Below are positions 39,481 through 49,939 of a stretch of DNA of 64,000 nucleotides, piece by piece. The stretch's first letter is position 1; every line of letters begins with the position of its first letter. The notes beneath the pieces are model-generated. The model had not been told where the DNA came from. It did not search any database and saw only the letters and a program-made list of their open reading frames with translations. This DNA comes from Limnephilus marmoratus. Its lineage: Eukaryota > Arthropoda > Insecta > Trichoptera > Limnephilidae. Location of the stretch: the NCBI GenBank assembly GCA_917880885.1, contig OU862934.1:34146734-34210733 (forward strand), written 5' to 3'. A program made the position numbers and the translations under genes.

Positions 39481-40161
39481 TTGTTTTATTCACTCTTGGA
39501 AGGAATAATGAGTGACGCCGTGCTCATCGAACTGAGGAGCATCATTCTCGAGCAAAGCAGGACGATAAACGAGTTGTTGGACCGTGTAAAAGCCATAGAA
39601 GCAACATTGAATCGCCAGGTGACAAACAATGAAGACAAAAATGTACTACCTACGAATCCCTCTACACAGCGCTGGGCTGACGTAGCGGCCCCCGCGGCCC
39701 CCGCGGTCACCCACACCGCGCCCGCTAACCTGTCCGCAGTGGCACAAACCAAGGAAAGGATGCGTACTAGGGCGGCCACCAAAGCTAAAAATAACGACAT
39801 TCAATTTGAAACCGCATCTTTTAGCGGCGCGACCCCTAAAACACACACGACGGAACCACACATTGGAATTTTCAAGCACGAATCGAAAACCGCTCCTAAT
39901 CAGGAAGAATGGACGAACGTTAAACGCAGACAACGGACAGCGAAGAACTTGATTGTCGGGAACTCCGATAAGTCTTCAAGTGTAAAAGCATTTCCAAGGA
40001 TAAGGAATATTATTGTGTCCAGAATTTTAAAGGACACAACAGAAGAGATCCAGGCGCACCTGGAGAAAAATAAAATACCGAAATGCGAAATTCAAAAAAT
40101 TCATCGCACATTCTCAAGAATGCGCAGCTTTCAGGATAGGTGTAACGGAGGATCCGTATGA
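39481..40161 (+). pseudogene. LINE ORF1 protein (coiled-coil, basic)
   Basis: A 226-residue frame. The N-terminal helix has heptad character (ELRSIILEQSRTINELLDRV, residues 15-34), then a Pro/Ala/Thr-rich linker (AAPAAPAVTHTAPA), then basic stretches (NVKRRQRTAKN). The C-terminal part IRNIIVSRILKDTTEEIQAH followed by LEKNKIPKCEIQKI resembles the nucleic-acid-binding end of Jockey-like ORF1 proteins. Such proteins coat the element RNA. It stops at a frameshift near 40135 (ITDRCNGGSV), where the other frame continues TEDPYDKLLQENLWPGGV. Confidence 0.65.
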
Positions 40162-40348
40162 TAAACTCTTACAGGAAAATTTATGGCCTGGAGGAGTACC
40201 GATAAGACATTATCGATACATAAAACCGAGACAAAATCCAATTGATACTAACCAAAACCGGCCCAAACCGAACGATGATGCCGCCCCGAAATGACTAGAG
40301 AACCCCCTAAAAGCGAATTCTCTCCCTTGCACAATTTACTATCAAAAT

Positions 40349-40927
40349 GTGCGGGGATTAAGATCCAAGACTGATGATTTCATACAAAGTGTGATACTAC
40401 AAAACAACGACCTTATACTACTTTCAGAGACATGGCTTAATGACAGCATTTACAATGGTCAACTCTTCGATCAACGGTATGACGTCTTCAGAAAGGATAG
40501 AACCTCGGGTCATTCAAGGGGAGGAGGAGTACTGCTAGCCGCGAGACGTGACCGCGCCACCCTAACCCAGAGACTTACCTATCTGGAAAGTGAAGGCGAA
40601 AATATGTGGATAAAGACATACCTAAATGATTTTGGTGTAATTTACATTTGTATTGTGTACATTCCGCCGACGTCGCCAAATAAAACATATTCCGTTTTTT
40701 TTGATAAGGTTACAGAGAACTTTTTAATTAATAAAAAAATTGTGGTGATTGGCGACTTTAATCTGAACTCAAGTAACAAAGGCACCCAAATGGATCTCCT
40801 ATATTTTATGAATCTTTTTCAAATGAAGCAGAGTAACTCTATTACAAATGTGAAGGGAAGCACGCTGGACATTGTACTCAGTAACTTTAATTTAAAAGTA
40901 TACAAATCCTTATGTTACTTGGAATGA
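40349..40927 (+). pseudogene. LINE APE endonuclease domain
   Basis: A 192-residue frame. MRGLRSKTDDFIQS follows an upstream YYQNV-like start in the same region. LILLSETWLNDSI contains the catalytic Glu (S-E-T-W), then YDVFRKDRTSGHSRGGGVLL, VYIPPTSPNK, VVIGDFNLNSS (G-D-F-N metal site) and STLDIVLSN (the final S-x-L-D-x-V motif). The enzyme nicks target DNA to prime reverse transcription. The expected last S-D-H motif is lost where the frame breaks (KSLCYLE then stop). Confidence 0.85.
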
Positions 40928-41006
40928 TCAGTCTTTCTCGGGAGCAGATATTCCAGAAGCATTTGCAGACTATTTTAAATCAACTTATAGTAAGGAAGCT
41001 GCGGAC

Positions 41007-41272
41007 TTGAAATCTTTTATACCTGGAAAAAACACGCCACTAATAGCGCAGAATGTTGATATTCAAAACATCACAAACATTGACATCACCGCGGCTGCTA
41101 AAAAATTAAAAGCCAAAACTTCTTTTGGAGCGGATCTTATTCCGTCATTCGTGTTAAAGGGCTGTTTTGAGCCCTTATTAACACCTCTCGCGTATATTTA
41201 TAATCTCTCACTTAACTCCGGAATATTCCCAGACATGTGGAAGATCTCCAAAGTTACACCGTTACATAAAAC
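41007..41272 (+). pseudogene. LINE reverse transcriptase, N-terminal part
   Basis: Frame with KKLKAKTSFGADLIPSFVLK, then PLAYIYNLSLNSGIFPDMWK and ISKVTPLHK, which are RT domains 0-1 (K-S-x-G-x-D-x-I-P...W-K-x-x-x-V-x-P-x-x-K). It is interrupted at THLHK by the transposon, directly after its CATAAAAC target sequence. Confidence 0.85.
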
Positions 41273-43290
41273 CAGGCGCGGCTGGCGCTAACGTGCAATG
41301 GTGCGCTGAACCGCCAAAAAAATTGAACATCATTTTATAACTCATCGTATTTCTACGTAATGTGTTTATTTATAAAATTGATAAAATTGAGCACAATCTT
41401 TAAATTTAATTATAATTATTTTTCAATCTAACAATTAACAATGTATTACGGCCAAATAAACGCATTGTTCTCACCCGCCCGCGCCAGTTACGGCGTCTAC
41501 CCGCTACCCGCTAGGACCGAGGAATCGAGGTAGGTACAATGCCTAAACCGTGCGCCAGAGCTAGGCGCCCCATAATTCGAATGATGCTCGTAGTAAAAAA
41601 TCCCAAAACGTCAGATACATGTCACACTAAAAATCGGCTGATCGCGCGGCGCCCGGCCGACCCGAAGAGCTTCGGCATTCTTTCGAAATATTCCGAAGAT
41701 TTGCTTCCAGCGATAGTAAGGTTTGAACAAGATAATATTAAGTAATAATACTTCTCTTCTAAAATGTAACCATTAGTCAAAGGGTCAGCTATGCGTCTCG
41801 TGTGACATTATCTTGTTCGAGCCCTTGGGGTGTACCTTTTTGACATAATTATTTTTTTGTCACCCATTGCGCACTTCACAGGTCAGTAACGACAGTTAAA
41901 TGACGATATTGGCGATCCCCGCCGCAGAGTGAAACGTTTCTTGTGTCTTAAGAGCGTTTAACCAGCCAGCGGACGAAAATCCACATTTCGTCGAAAGTTG
42001 TTCTTCCGATCGTGCAGGGCGGTTACAATGAGAAAGATTAATTATCCTCCGTACCAGCTTTTTAAAATTATAACTCAATATCGAATTTATTTCAATCCAA
42101 ATTAGCTTTAATTTATACCTTCATCCAAAAATGCTGAAAGGCGTGATGATAAAACTATTAAAATAGTGTACTTTTTGTAGTTATTTTTTGATTATAAGTA
42201 TTTATCATTTTTCAATAATGTCTAAATTTAATAAGAATGTTAAAAAAATCTGAAATATATTAGTTTGTAAGTGCGCAAATAAATACACAAATGGACCAAT
42301 TTTCGTCAAGAAACACAAGTACGTACATATTTTTTAATGATTTTATTGAAACTAAAATTAAAATTCTAATACATAACTCTGCTAGATAATGTATTGATTT
42401 ATTTTACTGCATGATTACATTATTTGAAATGGGTGTGGTATAATACAAAAACTTTTTTGAAAATTTAACAAATCTGCCAACGACCTATGGAATAACCTTA
42501 TTATACTAAAAATTAAAAAAAATTCTAAAAATTTATTACATACGAATGCTAGATAAAAGAACAATCTTTCGAAATCCATTTATAATTTTTTGTGGAAAAG
42601 AGTCAATACGTCTAAAAACTTTTTTGAAAATGACGTATTTCCGGCTTTCTCTGGTAATGCCCTCTTAATTATTATTGGATTATTGCGTTATTATGGTTAT
42701 CTTTGGAAGGTTGAGTATTTTTAAATGGATATCACACCCACCACCCGCCCTTTCCACTAATCTTCTAATAGATGTAATATCAATAGTAATGGAGTGTAAA
42801 ATGCTTCTAAAAATATTGATACCAGAATAATTCTATAATAATTGGATAATTACTAGAGCGCCGTTTTAGTTATGTTGCGTTGTACAATTTATTATGAGTT
42901 CCTAGGCTATACGTATTTTTATTATATAAATTTACAAACAGATACATAAAACATACCTACTTACCTGGCAGGTCAATTCCCATATACGCATTTTTATTCA
43001 GAATTTTTATGATTGGAGAAATTGTATATCTCTATGGAGAAAACACGACTTTGCAAGCATAGGATACTTTATTAAACTCTAGACATCAAGTATGTAATGT
43101 CTTTGTAGACATCAGCATGTTTTTACATCGCACGATATTTTTACTATTAGAGTTACATGATATTTTTAGATAGTAAATAATGTAAAATTATGCAAGATGT
43201 CTAGATTTTTTTGAAAATATAATATCAACCTTTCGTTTTTGATGAATGGCTTGGTGAACCACCTACAATTTGAGGCACCGGCCGCGCCTG
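41273..43290. mobile_element. hAT-like transposon (2.0 kb), non-autonomous
   Basis: Ends CAGGCGCGGC and GCCGCGCCTG (inverted), flanked by CATAAAAC at 41265-41272 and 43291-43298. CAGG ends with 8-bp duplications are typical of hAT elements. No transposase domain was found. It contains the TTAA MITE at 41952-42664. Confidence 0.85.
41952..42664. mobile_element. TTAA MITE copy 1 (713 bp), nested in the hAT element
   Basis: Flanked by TTAA (41948-41951, 42665-42668), with imperfect inverted ends GAGCGTTTAACCAG and CTGGTAATGCCCTC. Nearly identical over its length to 56676-57376, which fixes both boundaries. Confidence 0.88.
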
Positions 43291-44564
43291 CATAAAACTG
43301 GTGATAAGGCTCCAGTCTCCAATTACAGACCAGTGGCGATCCTATCCTCTCCAGCCAAGTTGTTTGAACTAATAATTCATAAATTCATTTATACCCAAGT
43401 TGAACCCTTTTGACCAGCAACACGGTTTTAGGTCTGGCAGATCTACTGTGTCTAATCTAATGGTTTTTACGGAGTACATATCTCAAGCTCTTGATAGCAA
43501 CAATCAAGTAGATGTATCATACAACGACTTCGCAAAAGCCTTTGACTCGGTAGATCCGCTTATTCTCCTAAATAAACTCTACCAATTTGGATTTTCAGCG
43601 AAACTTCTACGTCTATTTCTAAGTTATTTCTCAAACAGACAGCAATACGTAACTTATGGTATATTTTAATCTTCCAACTTCATCACAAACTCTGGAGTTC
43701 CGCAGGGGTCAAATCTTGGACCCTTACTTTTCTCGCTATTTATCAACGACATTTATCATTGCATAAAATTTTCTAAGTTTCTCTTATTCGCGGATGACCT
43801 TAAACTATTCATTTTAATAAAATCTTTGGAAAATTGCTTGCAGCTGCAAAGTGATATAAATTCTATCGTCGAATGGAGTCACACCAATAAATTAGGATTT
43901 AATATTAAGAAATGCTCTATCATGTGCTACACCAAGGTGAACAAAACGATTTACTATAACTACAAAATGTCTTATTCGTCTCTTCAGCACATTGTTATTT
44001 TGAGAGATTTGGGAATCTGATGAATTTGATGCGCACCTAACATTTCACGTCCACATAGAGACGATATGCAGCAAAGCTCTAAGAATGCTAGGATTTGTGC
44101 TAAGCAACTCCAGACACTTTTGCAGCTCAGCCGCGATTCGTTTGCTACACTATAGTTTAGTACGTAGCATTTTGGAAAGTGGTTCAGTAATATGGGGACC
44201 AGTGGATTTAACATACTCTCAAATGATTGAGAAAGTGCAAAAGAAGTTTCTGAGATATTTATATCTTAGAGACTTCGGATATTATCCCTGGTTATATCCA
44301 TCAGCCTTTTTGTCCGGCATGCTGGGTATTAATAGCCTCGCCAAAAGAAGGAAAACTGCTTTGCTGACAATAGCATATAAACTTTTAAACAGTAACATCT
44401 GTATTCCCAATATATTACAAAAATTTGAGTTTTATGTCCCCGACAACTTCACAAGAGCACGCAGACACAGAACTTTTGTTGTTCCGAGATGCAGAACTAA
44501 CTTACCATTAGTAATGCCGCTCGGAAAAATGATTATTTTACTAAATTTCCTGCCCCTGATATAG
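43291..44564 (+). pseudogene. LINE reverse transcriptase, main part
   Basis: After the hAT element: KTGDKAPVSNYRPVAILSSP, NPFDQQHGFRSGRSTVSNLM, DVSYNDFAKAFDSVDPLILL (domain A), then NSGVPQGSNLGPLLFSLFIN and FLLFADDLKLF (F-A-D-D). WSHTNKLGFNIKKC and the thumb (LVRSILESGSVIWGPVDL, ALLTIAYKLLNSNI) follow. Frameshifts or stops lie near 43410, 43670 and 44020. The domain is nearly complete but dead. Confidence 0.87.
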
Positions 44565-44620
44565 ATATTTTTAAACTAAATATTCATCAATTCAAAAACG
44601 CTGTTATTACTTAATAAAAT

Positions 44621-44960
44621 AAAATATATGTTTATTATTGGTTATGTATAACTGTATATGTGCATTTAAAATAAAATCAATAAATAAAATTAAAATAAAA
44701 AAACATATAAACAATTTATTCACCAAACAGGTGACCCGACAGCCCAAATTGGTGACCCTCGACATTTTAATATTGGAGGACTTGGCTTCCGTAAACTGAT
44801 GGCCAATATAACAATACAATACCAAAATAGCTACAGGTAAAACGAGAGGACGGACACTGAACGGACCGGAATCCTGGACATACATCTTGTGAGTAAATAC
44901 CATGAATTTCAAATTTCAACTTAGAGCCAGTAATTTAATTTAAATGTCCAGAAATTTTTA
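44621..44960. other. A/T-rich stretch without gene
   Basis: Between the LINE tail and the R2-10 5' UTR. GGTGACCCGACAGCCCAAAT near 44730 looks like a short junction of mixed repeats. No feature can be supported. Confidence 0.3.
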
Positions 44961-45169
44961 TGTAAGCACAGCTATGATGCGGGGATATTAAATAAAGTGA
45001 ACAGGCTCCTAGGGGGGGTGTGACTGGTGCTAACCACCCACATGGCCCCCTACCTCTACTCAAGCATGAATAGACAAATAAATTGCCTCGGACCGATACC
45101 GGGGAGGTCCACTGACCTCCCTCTATGCTTGAATTTGTCGGTGGGCGGGGGCGCACCGCCGGCTCTACC

Positions 45170-46345
45170 CACCCGAAATACTGATGAAACAACAGTAGTA
45201 GCTCAACCAGAAATGTTCCAATGTCCATTCTGTCCAGGCGTCTACAAGTCCAATCAAGGGGTCAAGCAGCACGTATGCCACGCCCATCCTGTATAACACA
45301 ACGAGGACATCAACGTCGACAGAACCAAGAAACGATACTCAGAGGAAGAAATGAATGTGTGGCTCCAGGTTGAAGCTAAATTAATCCTATCAGGCTTTAA
45401 AGGACATACTAACATAGAAATGGCCAAAATGAGGCCCGACCTAAAGAGGACAGTCGAAGGCATCAAAGGAATAAGAAGAAAACCAGAATACAAGACTGTC
45501 CTCACCAGACTCTTGGCGAATCCCACTTCCATTTACAATATCCCGGTTGAAGTTCCTCTAGAAGCCCATATCCAACCCTCCCTGCCCATACCTCCTGAAA
45601 CCTACACTCAAGACGTCTCACCCACCCCTCCCGAAGTTATTACTGAAGATACCTTGCCAGCACCACCAACAGTCCAAGGATTTCACTTTGATGAACTTCG
45701 GCTATGGGCGAGAGCGGAAGCTCATATTATCCAACGAGGTGAAGCCAATAAAATCAATCAGGTCCTCGCCGAACACTCCCTCATCTGGGAAGATCACCAG
45801 CTGACCTACGGAGACTACGAATCAGTCCACATTATACAAGGGTCAGGGCTACAATCATGGCTGGGGAAGTGACCGGAGAAGCCCCCGCTGATGTTGCTAC
45901 ACCACAACATAAGTCTATACAAGAACACACAGACGTATGGCTCCACCTCGACTCTCTTCGTGTCGAACTGGAGGCTCACCCGGGCTATAGGAGCAGATGC
46001 CTCCTCACGGTAGTACAAAAAGCCCTTCAAGGAGAAGACGCCGAACTCGAATTTACTGAGTGGCTAACGGCAGTATTCCTTGAAAAACAGCGAAGAACCA
46101 CAAATCCACATGAAGAGACAGGATCCAACCGCAGAAAGAACAAACAACTGGAAAGGAAAAGCGAGTACAGGAAAGCGCAAGCAAGGTGGCTCAAAGACCC
46201 CGGTGCGATAGCACATGAAATACTTAGCGGAAGTTCGTCGGATGCTACTAATATGCCATTTCTAGATGCCTTTGAAGAGGCGTGGGAGCCAATATTTGGG
46301 GAACCAAGCCTCCCATTCAGGGACCCCCAAAATCCACCTAGACTT
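45170..46345 (+). pseudogene. R2 protein N-terminal region (copy R2-10)
   Basis: The first frame contains the C2H2 finger (CPFCPGVYKSNQGVKQHVCH then AHPV) and a stop at 45294. It resumes with EEEMNVWLQVEAKLILSGFK and IEGIKGIRRKPEYKT-like residues, then ELRLWARAEAHIIQRGEANK. A further frameshift near 45790 leads to 45857-46345 with ELEAHPGYRSRCLLTV and RKAQARWLKDPGAIAHEILS. At FRDPQNPP the sequence jumps over the RT entry to the LDQLQYN-type residues, an internal deletion of about 90 codons relative to R2-8. Confidence 0.78.
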
Positions 46346-46399
46346 ATAGACCAATTACAATACAATCGGTCATCTTACGTCACTTTCACAAAGTTTTAG

Positions 46400-47144
46400 C
46401 AGGCCGTCTTGGCCGGGCAAACGTCATCGACAGCCGTCAGCGAGCCTTCCGAAATGCCGATGGCGTCGCAGATAATCTATATGCGATACAAACTATTATA
46501 TGGCATTTACGCAATCAAACGAGGACCTTGCATATGGCTGTCTTTGTCGTTCCAAGGGCCTTTGACTCCGTTTCCCACTCAGCCTTGTTGGCCGCTCTCG
46601 TGCAGATCGGCTGTCCTGCTCCATTGGTGGAGTATGTCAGGGCCCTGTACGAGAGCGCATCAATGACACTGGAGATCGGAGGCCAACGGTCGAGGCGGAC
46701 CCTCTCTCCCCCTCCTCTTCAACCTTGTCGTTAGGTAGTATCCCGACATGTATCAGGTATCGCCTAGGAGGCCATTATACCAACGCGTTAGCTTTTGCTG
46801 AAGATGTCTGTCTACTTGCCTCCACCGAATCTGGCCTGCAGGAAGCGCTTCAAAAAGCGCGACAAAAGCGGGTAAAGTCGGTAGCAGGGAAATTCACCAT
46901 TGGTGAAACCCTGCTGCCCTCTACATCCGTCTTGTCTACCTGGAAATACCTGGGACTACACTTTGGTCTTGGTGGGGTTACCCGCATGGACAAACTTCTA
47001 AAGGTCTTGACAGAGAAATTAAAAAGAATTACCTTGGGTCCTCTTAAACCCCAGCGGAGACGGCGGATACTAGAAACATACCTGCTTGGATACACCACTT
47101 GGATACTTCCACGCCAAGCCTTGCCTACTCAGTCCCCTGCCTGA
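46400..47144 (+). pseudogene. R2 reverse transcriptase remnants (copy R2-10)
   Basis: Frames encode DSRQRAFRNADGVADNLYAI, MAVFVVPRAFDSVSHSALLA (domain A with the conserved LDVAK changed to FVVPR) and YVRALYESASMTLEIGGQRS. The GDPLSPLLFN motif is lost to a small deletion. The catalytic box reads ALAFAEDVCLLAST, with A-E-D instead of A-D-D. STWKYLGLHFGLGG follows. Several lesions make the enzyme inactive. Confidence 0.75.
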
Positions 47145-47507
47145 GAGCTGCCAGAATCAAGAACCTCCAGCGATCCGGGCTTCCGCTGGCCCAACCACTT
47201 TGGCACACTGGATTCATCCAGAACCAACTTGTTTGGTGTCAGCGGTGACTCGCAAAGCTTGGTGTTCGCGGTACCAGAGATGAAACTACGTGATAGTAAT
47301 GGCGGTGCTGAATTAGAAGAAAGCCGGGGATGCAAATACTCGACAGATTGGATTCTTCCCAATTCTGAAGGCATCCCCGCTGCAAATTACCGGAACTACC
47401 ATAAAGTACATATAAATGCCTTGCCGACATGTATGAGAACCTCTAGGGGAAGACGAACCCAAATAAGAGAGTGAGGCCAAGAGGGCAACGATAACAGGAG
47501 TGCCAGG

Positions 47508-48101
47508 GTGTGCTGCCGAGCCGGATGCATGAATGTGACTGAAACGGCAGCACATGTTGTCCAGAACTGCCCACGAACTCATGGCGGCCGGATTCTTGGG
47601 CATAATGCCGTCTGCGCGACCCTGGCTGGTGCTCTCTCGGACAGGGGATGGAGTGTCGCGAGAGAGACAAGATTCAGAACGAACAATATTAACCTCCAAC
47701 CAGATATCATAGCATCCAGGGCCAATAAGACTATAATCCTGGATGCACAAGTGGTGTCTGCATCGTTAGGCTTCTCACGACTCTACAACGACAAGGTTGG
47801 AAAGTATAGTCGCGGCGAAGCATGGCGCCACGAGCTCACAGGATGTCCAGGTCTTCGCCGCGACAATCTCGTGAAGGGGTGTATGGTGCGCGAGGAGTGC
47901 CGGGGATCTTATGGCATTCCTCACGGCATCTTAAGGGGTATTAAGACGAGGGTACTCAGGGGCTCATTTATGAGCTTCAGGGCGTTCTCTCGTGATACTA
48001 CCCGCACCCCCACAATCATTCGAGACAGGGTACGAACCGGCGGAGAATGGGGATTGGATAGAAAACGAGCCCCCCTCCGCCGGCGCCTCCTGGCATGTTA
48101 G
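47508..48101 (+). pseudogene. R2 CCHC knuckle and restriction-like endonuclease (copy R2-10)
   Basis: A 197-residue frame running to the natural stop, the best C-terminus in the window. It opens with CRAGCMNVTETAAHVVQNC (C-x3-C-x8-H-x4-C). The PD-(D/E)xK-like core is QPDIIASRANKTIILDAQV, followed by LYNDKVGKYSRGEAWRHEL and KGCMVREECRGSYGIP. In R2 this enzyme nicks the 28S gene. The CCHC and catalytic residues look intact. Upstream frames of the same protein are broken, so it could not be translated as part of a full R2 polyprotein. Confidence 0.85.
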
Positions 48102-48255
48102 CTTTAGTTTTCATTAAATAATAATAACTTTAGTGTAGATTTCCCTAACTTCGCCCAGAGGGAATAAATTAATAAATTCGTTTCCAAATTCAATGACTCA
48201 ACGTTTCGCAAAATTATGTTTGGCCTGAATAAAATCACTGGGCAGTTTGTTTCAT

Positions 48256-48345
48256 AAATAGACCCTCCACACAGCATCTCCAAAGATGATGTAGGCCTGA
48301 GGGAATTGCTCCTGTGTTGAGCTAATGTAAAAACATAAAAAGGTG
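48256..48345 (+). mobile_element. Poly(A)-tailed retroposon family, copy 3 (3' end)
   Basis: CCCTCCACACAGCATCTCCA through GTTGAGCTAATGTAAAAAC is the sense-strand 3' end of the family. It begins right at the end of R2-10. Confidence 0.6.
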
Positions 48346-48444
48346 ATGACACTGATGACGTATATTTAGATATCTTTCTGCTGCCTGATCAGTGATCACC
48401 CTGATCACACAAGAGATATTGTTTATTATAAAACGTTGACCTAC

Positions 48445-48592
48445 CTCCATTCTCACTGCTCAAGTCGGAGAGTTGTGAGATGGGTCTGAGGGGGGTTCCA
48501 CCTCCCACCCCACCTCCTTCCTCTCCTCTTTCTTCTCCATCCTCTATGAAGGCCGTGGAGTTGAAGGAGTCCGTCTGGGAGTGACGCAGCTG
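48445..48592 (-). CDS. PHLDB: Probable PHLDB/LL5-like exon far upstream
   Basis: A minus-strand exon of 148 nt between TTCCCCAG (48593-48600) and a GTAGGT donor (48439-48444). It encodes QLRHSQTDSFNSTAFIEDGE, a Gly/Glu-rich loop and ISQLSDLSSENG, a disordered acidic segment as expected between the coiled coil and PH domain of PHLDB. It starts in phase 0 and ends with one base (G), which the GT opening of the 9402-9557 exon completes to a glycine. Phase, strand and absence of stops support one gene, but the peptide itself is not diagnostic. CAGCAG at the acceptor allows alternative use of either AG. Confidence 0.6.
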
Positions 48593-48634
48593 CTGGGGAA
48601 GAAGAGGAAGAGAAAGGTTAATTGTGGTTTTCAT

Positions 48635-49800
48635 CAGTGGCGGCTGCTGCCCTGAGAATGTGGTGGTTCACTCCTCAAATCATACCTTTCATGAATTTTA
48701 ACTCCTTTTCAATCTACTAATAAGTCATGTTCCTCAAGCTTCTGGTAATTGTTTGGTTTCGATTACCTCCTTACTATAGTTTTATGTGCACTCTGATTTT
48801 GTATTATTTGTATTATTTCTAAATGTTAACTGCCTCCTATTCTATATAATTTATTTTAAATGATTCTTGTTGAATGGCACCGTGATGGTTTATCATTATA
48901 TATTGTCCTGTGCCAAACAGCACTCACTATTGTTGTTAATATTGTTCTTTAGGAATTGCTTTGTATATTTTGTATATTCGTTATTTCACATTATTTAATT
49001 ATTTTTTTAAGGACTCGTAAGGAACACTATAGGTTAATTTTAAGTTAATTATAATCAAGCGCACTTGAAGTGAAATATCACAAAACTGCGCTATATAAAT
49101 ACTACGTTATTATTATTATTCACTGACAATCCGTACCGACCTACTTAAGACAAAAAAATTATTAATTAGGAATTTTTAATTATTAATTTATTTTCAAACA
49201 AACTGTTATTTCCTTTTATACATTCAACACTGGTTGCACTCATTTTTGTAATAAAATTATATATTAATAAATTAGGTTATTGGTATTTAATTCAATCAAT
49301 ACATAAAAAAAACGACCAAACGCGCGCTGCTAGACTGCAAACTGATCTCTGATCTTCGCCAAAATTCGATTGTATTCGTGCCACCTCGGGTCATGTTTCA
49401 TTGTCAATCGGTAAACTTCGGCAAGGTTCGGATTATGTTGGGTGGGTGGCACACCGATTCGGGCCAAATTCTGATACAAATAGCGAAATCGAAGCGCTTT
49501 CAATGCTTTAAATATCCCATACAAAAACATGATTTGGTTCGTTTGCGAAGCGAATGCAGCCGATGATATGAGGGCGCTCGGCGGCCGCGCTATGGGAGGT
49601 TAAAAGCGTTCTCCCTGATAATATTGGTAGCATTATATTGGTAACTAATATTTTGAAATAATTAAATTAGAGATTCTGTATATTTAAATGAGAGAAATTA
49701 AATTAGAGATTTTATAGTCTTCAGTAAGTAAATGAAGTAAATTTAGGCATTATAATTTTCCAGGCTGCACACAAACACACTGTGCGACCAGCCGCCATTG
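48635..49800. mobile_element. hAT-like transposon (1.17 kb)
   Basis: Ends CAGTGGCGGCTG and CAGCCGCCATTG-like (plus-strand right end CCAGCCGCCATTG), flanked by identical 8-mers GTTTTCAT at 48627-48634 and 49801-49808. It lies 42 bp upstream of the acceptor of the 48445-48592 exon. No transposase is recognisable. Confidence 0.87.
49330..49530 (-). other. Unrecognised 66-residue frame inside the hAT element
   Basis: It starts MFLYGIFKALKALRFRYLYQ and has a balanced composition with LAEVYRLTMKHDPRWHEYNR near the end. I do not recognise a domain. It could be a captured exon, a transposase remnant, or chance in an otherwise A/T-rich element. Confidence 0.2.
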
Positions 49801-49854
49801 GTTTTCATGGCACAAACAATTATTAATCTTCTAATAAATACGTCATGTTTGGCT

Positions 49855-49939
49855 TCCTCCTTCTTTAGACAACGTTTCAGACAGCATTACAGTGACCATT
49901 ATCGGGATGTAAGTCTCAACTGCTCCTAGCCTTCAGGAG
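49855..49939 (-). repeat. Small retroposon with decayed hammerhead core, left part
   Basis: The minus strand has the order (CCGATAA core), TGGTCACTGTAATGCTGTCT, GAAACGTTGTC and AAGGAGGAAGCC, equivalent to 62431 onward but with a mutated core. The same repeat continues at 51356-51505 across the hAT insertion. Confidence 0.55.

Larger units (their letters stand above)
39430..44620 (+). mobile_element. APE-type LINE (Jockey-like), split by a hAT element
   Basis: ORF1 39481-40161, endonuclease 40349-40927, and RT in two parts, 41007-41272 and 43291-44564. The latter are separated by the transposon 41273-43290 with an 8-bp duplication. The order is ORF1, APE, RT. No CCHC was seen in ORF1. Clade placement within the Jockey/CR1 group is uncertain. 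Confidence 0.82.
44965..48255 (+). mobile_element. R2 retrotransposon copy R2-10 with 3' UTR
   Basis: The 5' UTR (no ribozyme left) has a hairpin at 45102-45121. N-terminal frames 45170-46345 lead to a deletion inside the RT entry, RT frames 46400-46730, a FAED-mutated box, post-RT frames, and a complete CCHC/endonuclease frame at 47508-48101. The 3' UTR has TTTCGCAAAATTATGTTTGG and CTGGGCAGTTTGT. The last bases (AAATAG) are followed by a retroposon, not by 28S CCAAATGCC. Confidence 0.83.

Noticed and set aside
39486..39933. Minus-strand frames of about 100 residues opposite the LINE ORF1
   Set aside because: Antisense shadows of a G/C-rich coding segment. The plus-strand frame has the coiled-coil and the correct LINE order.
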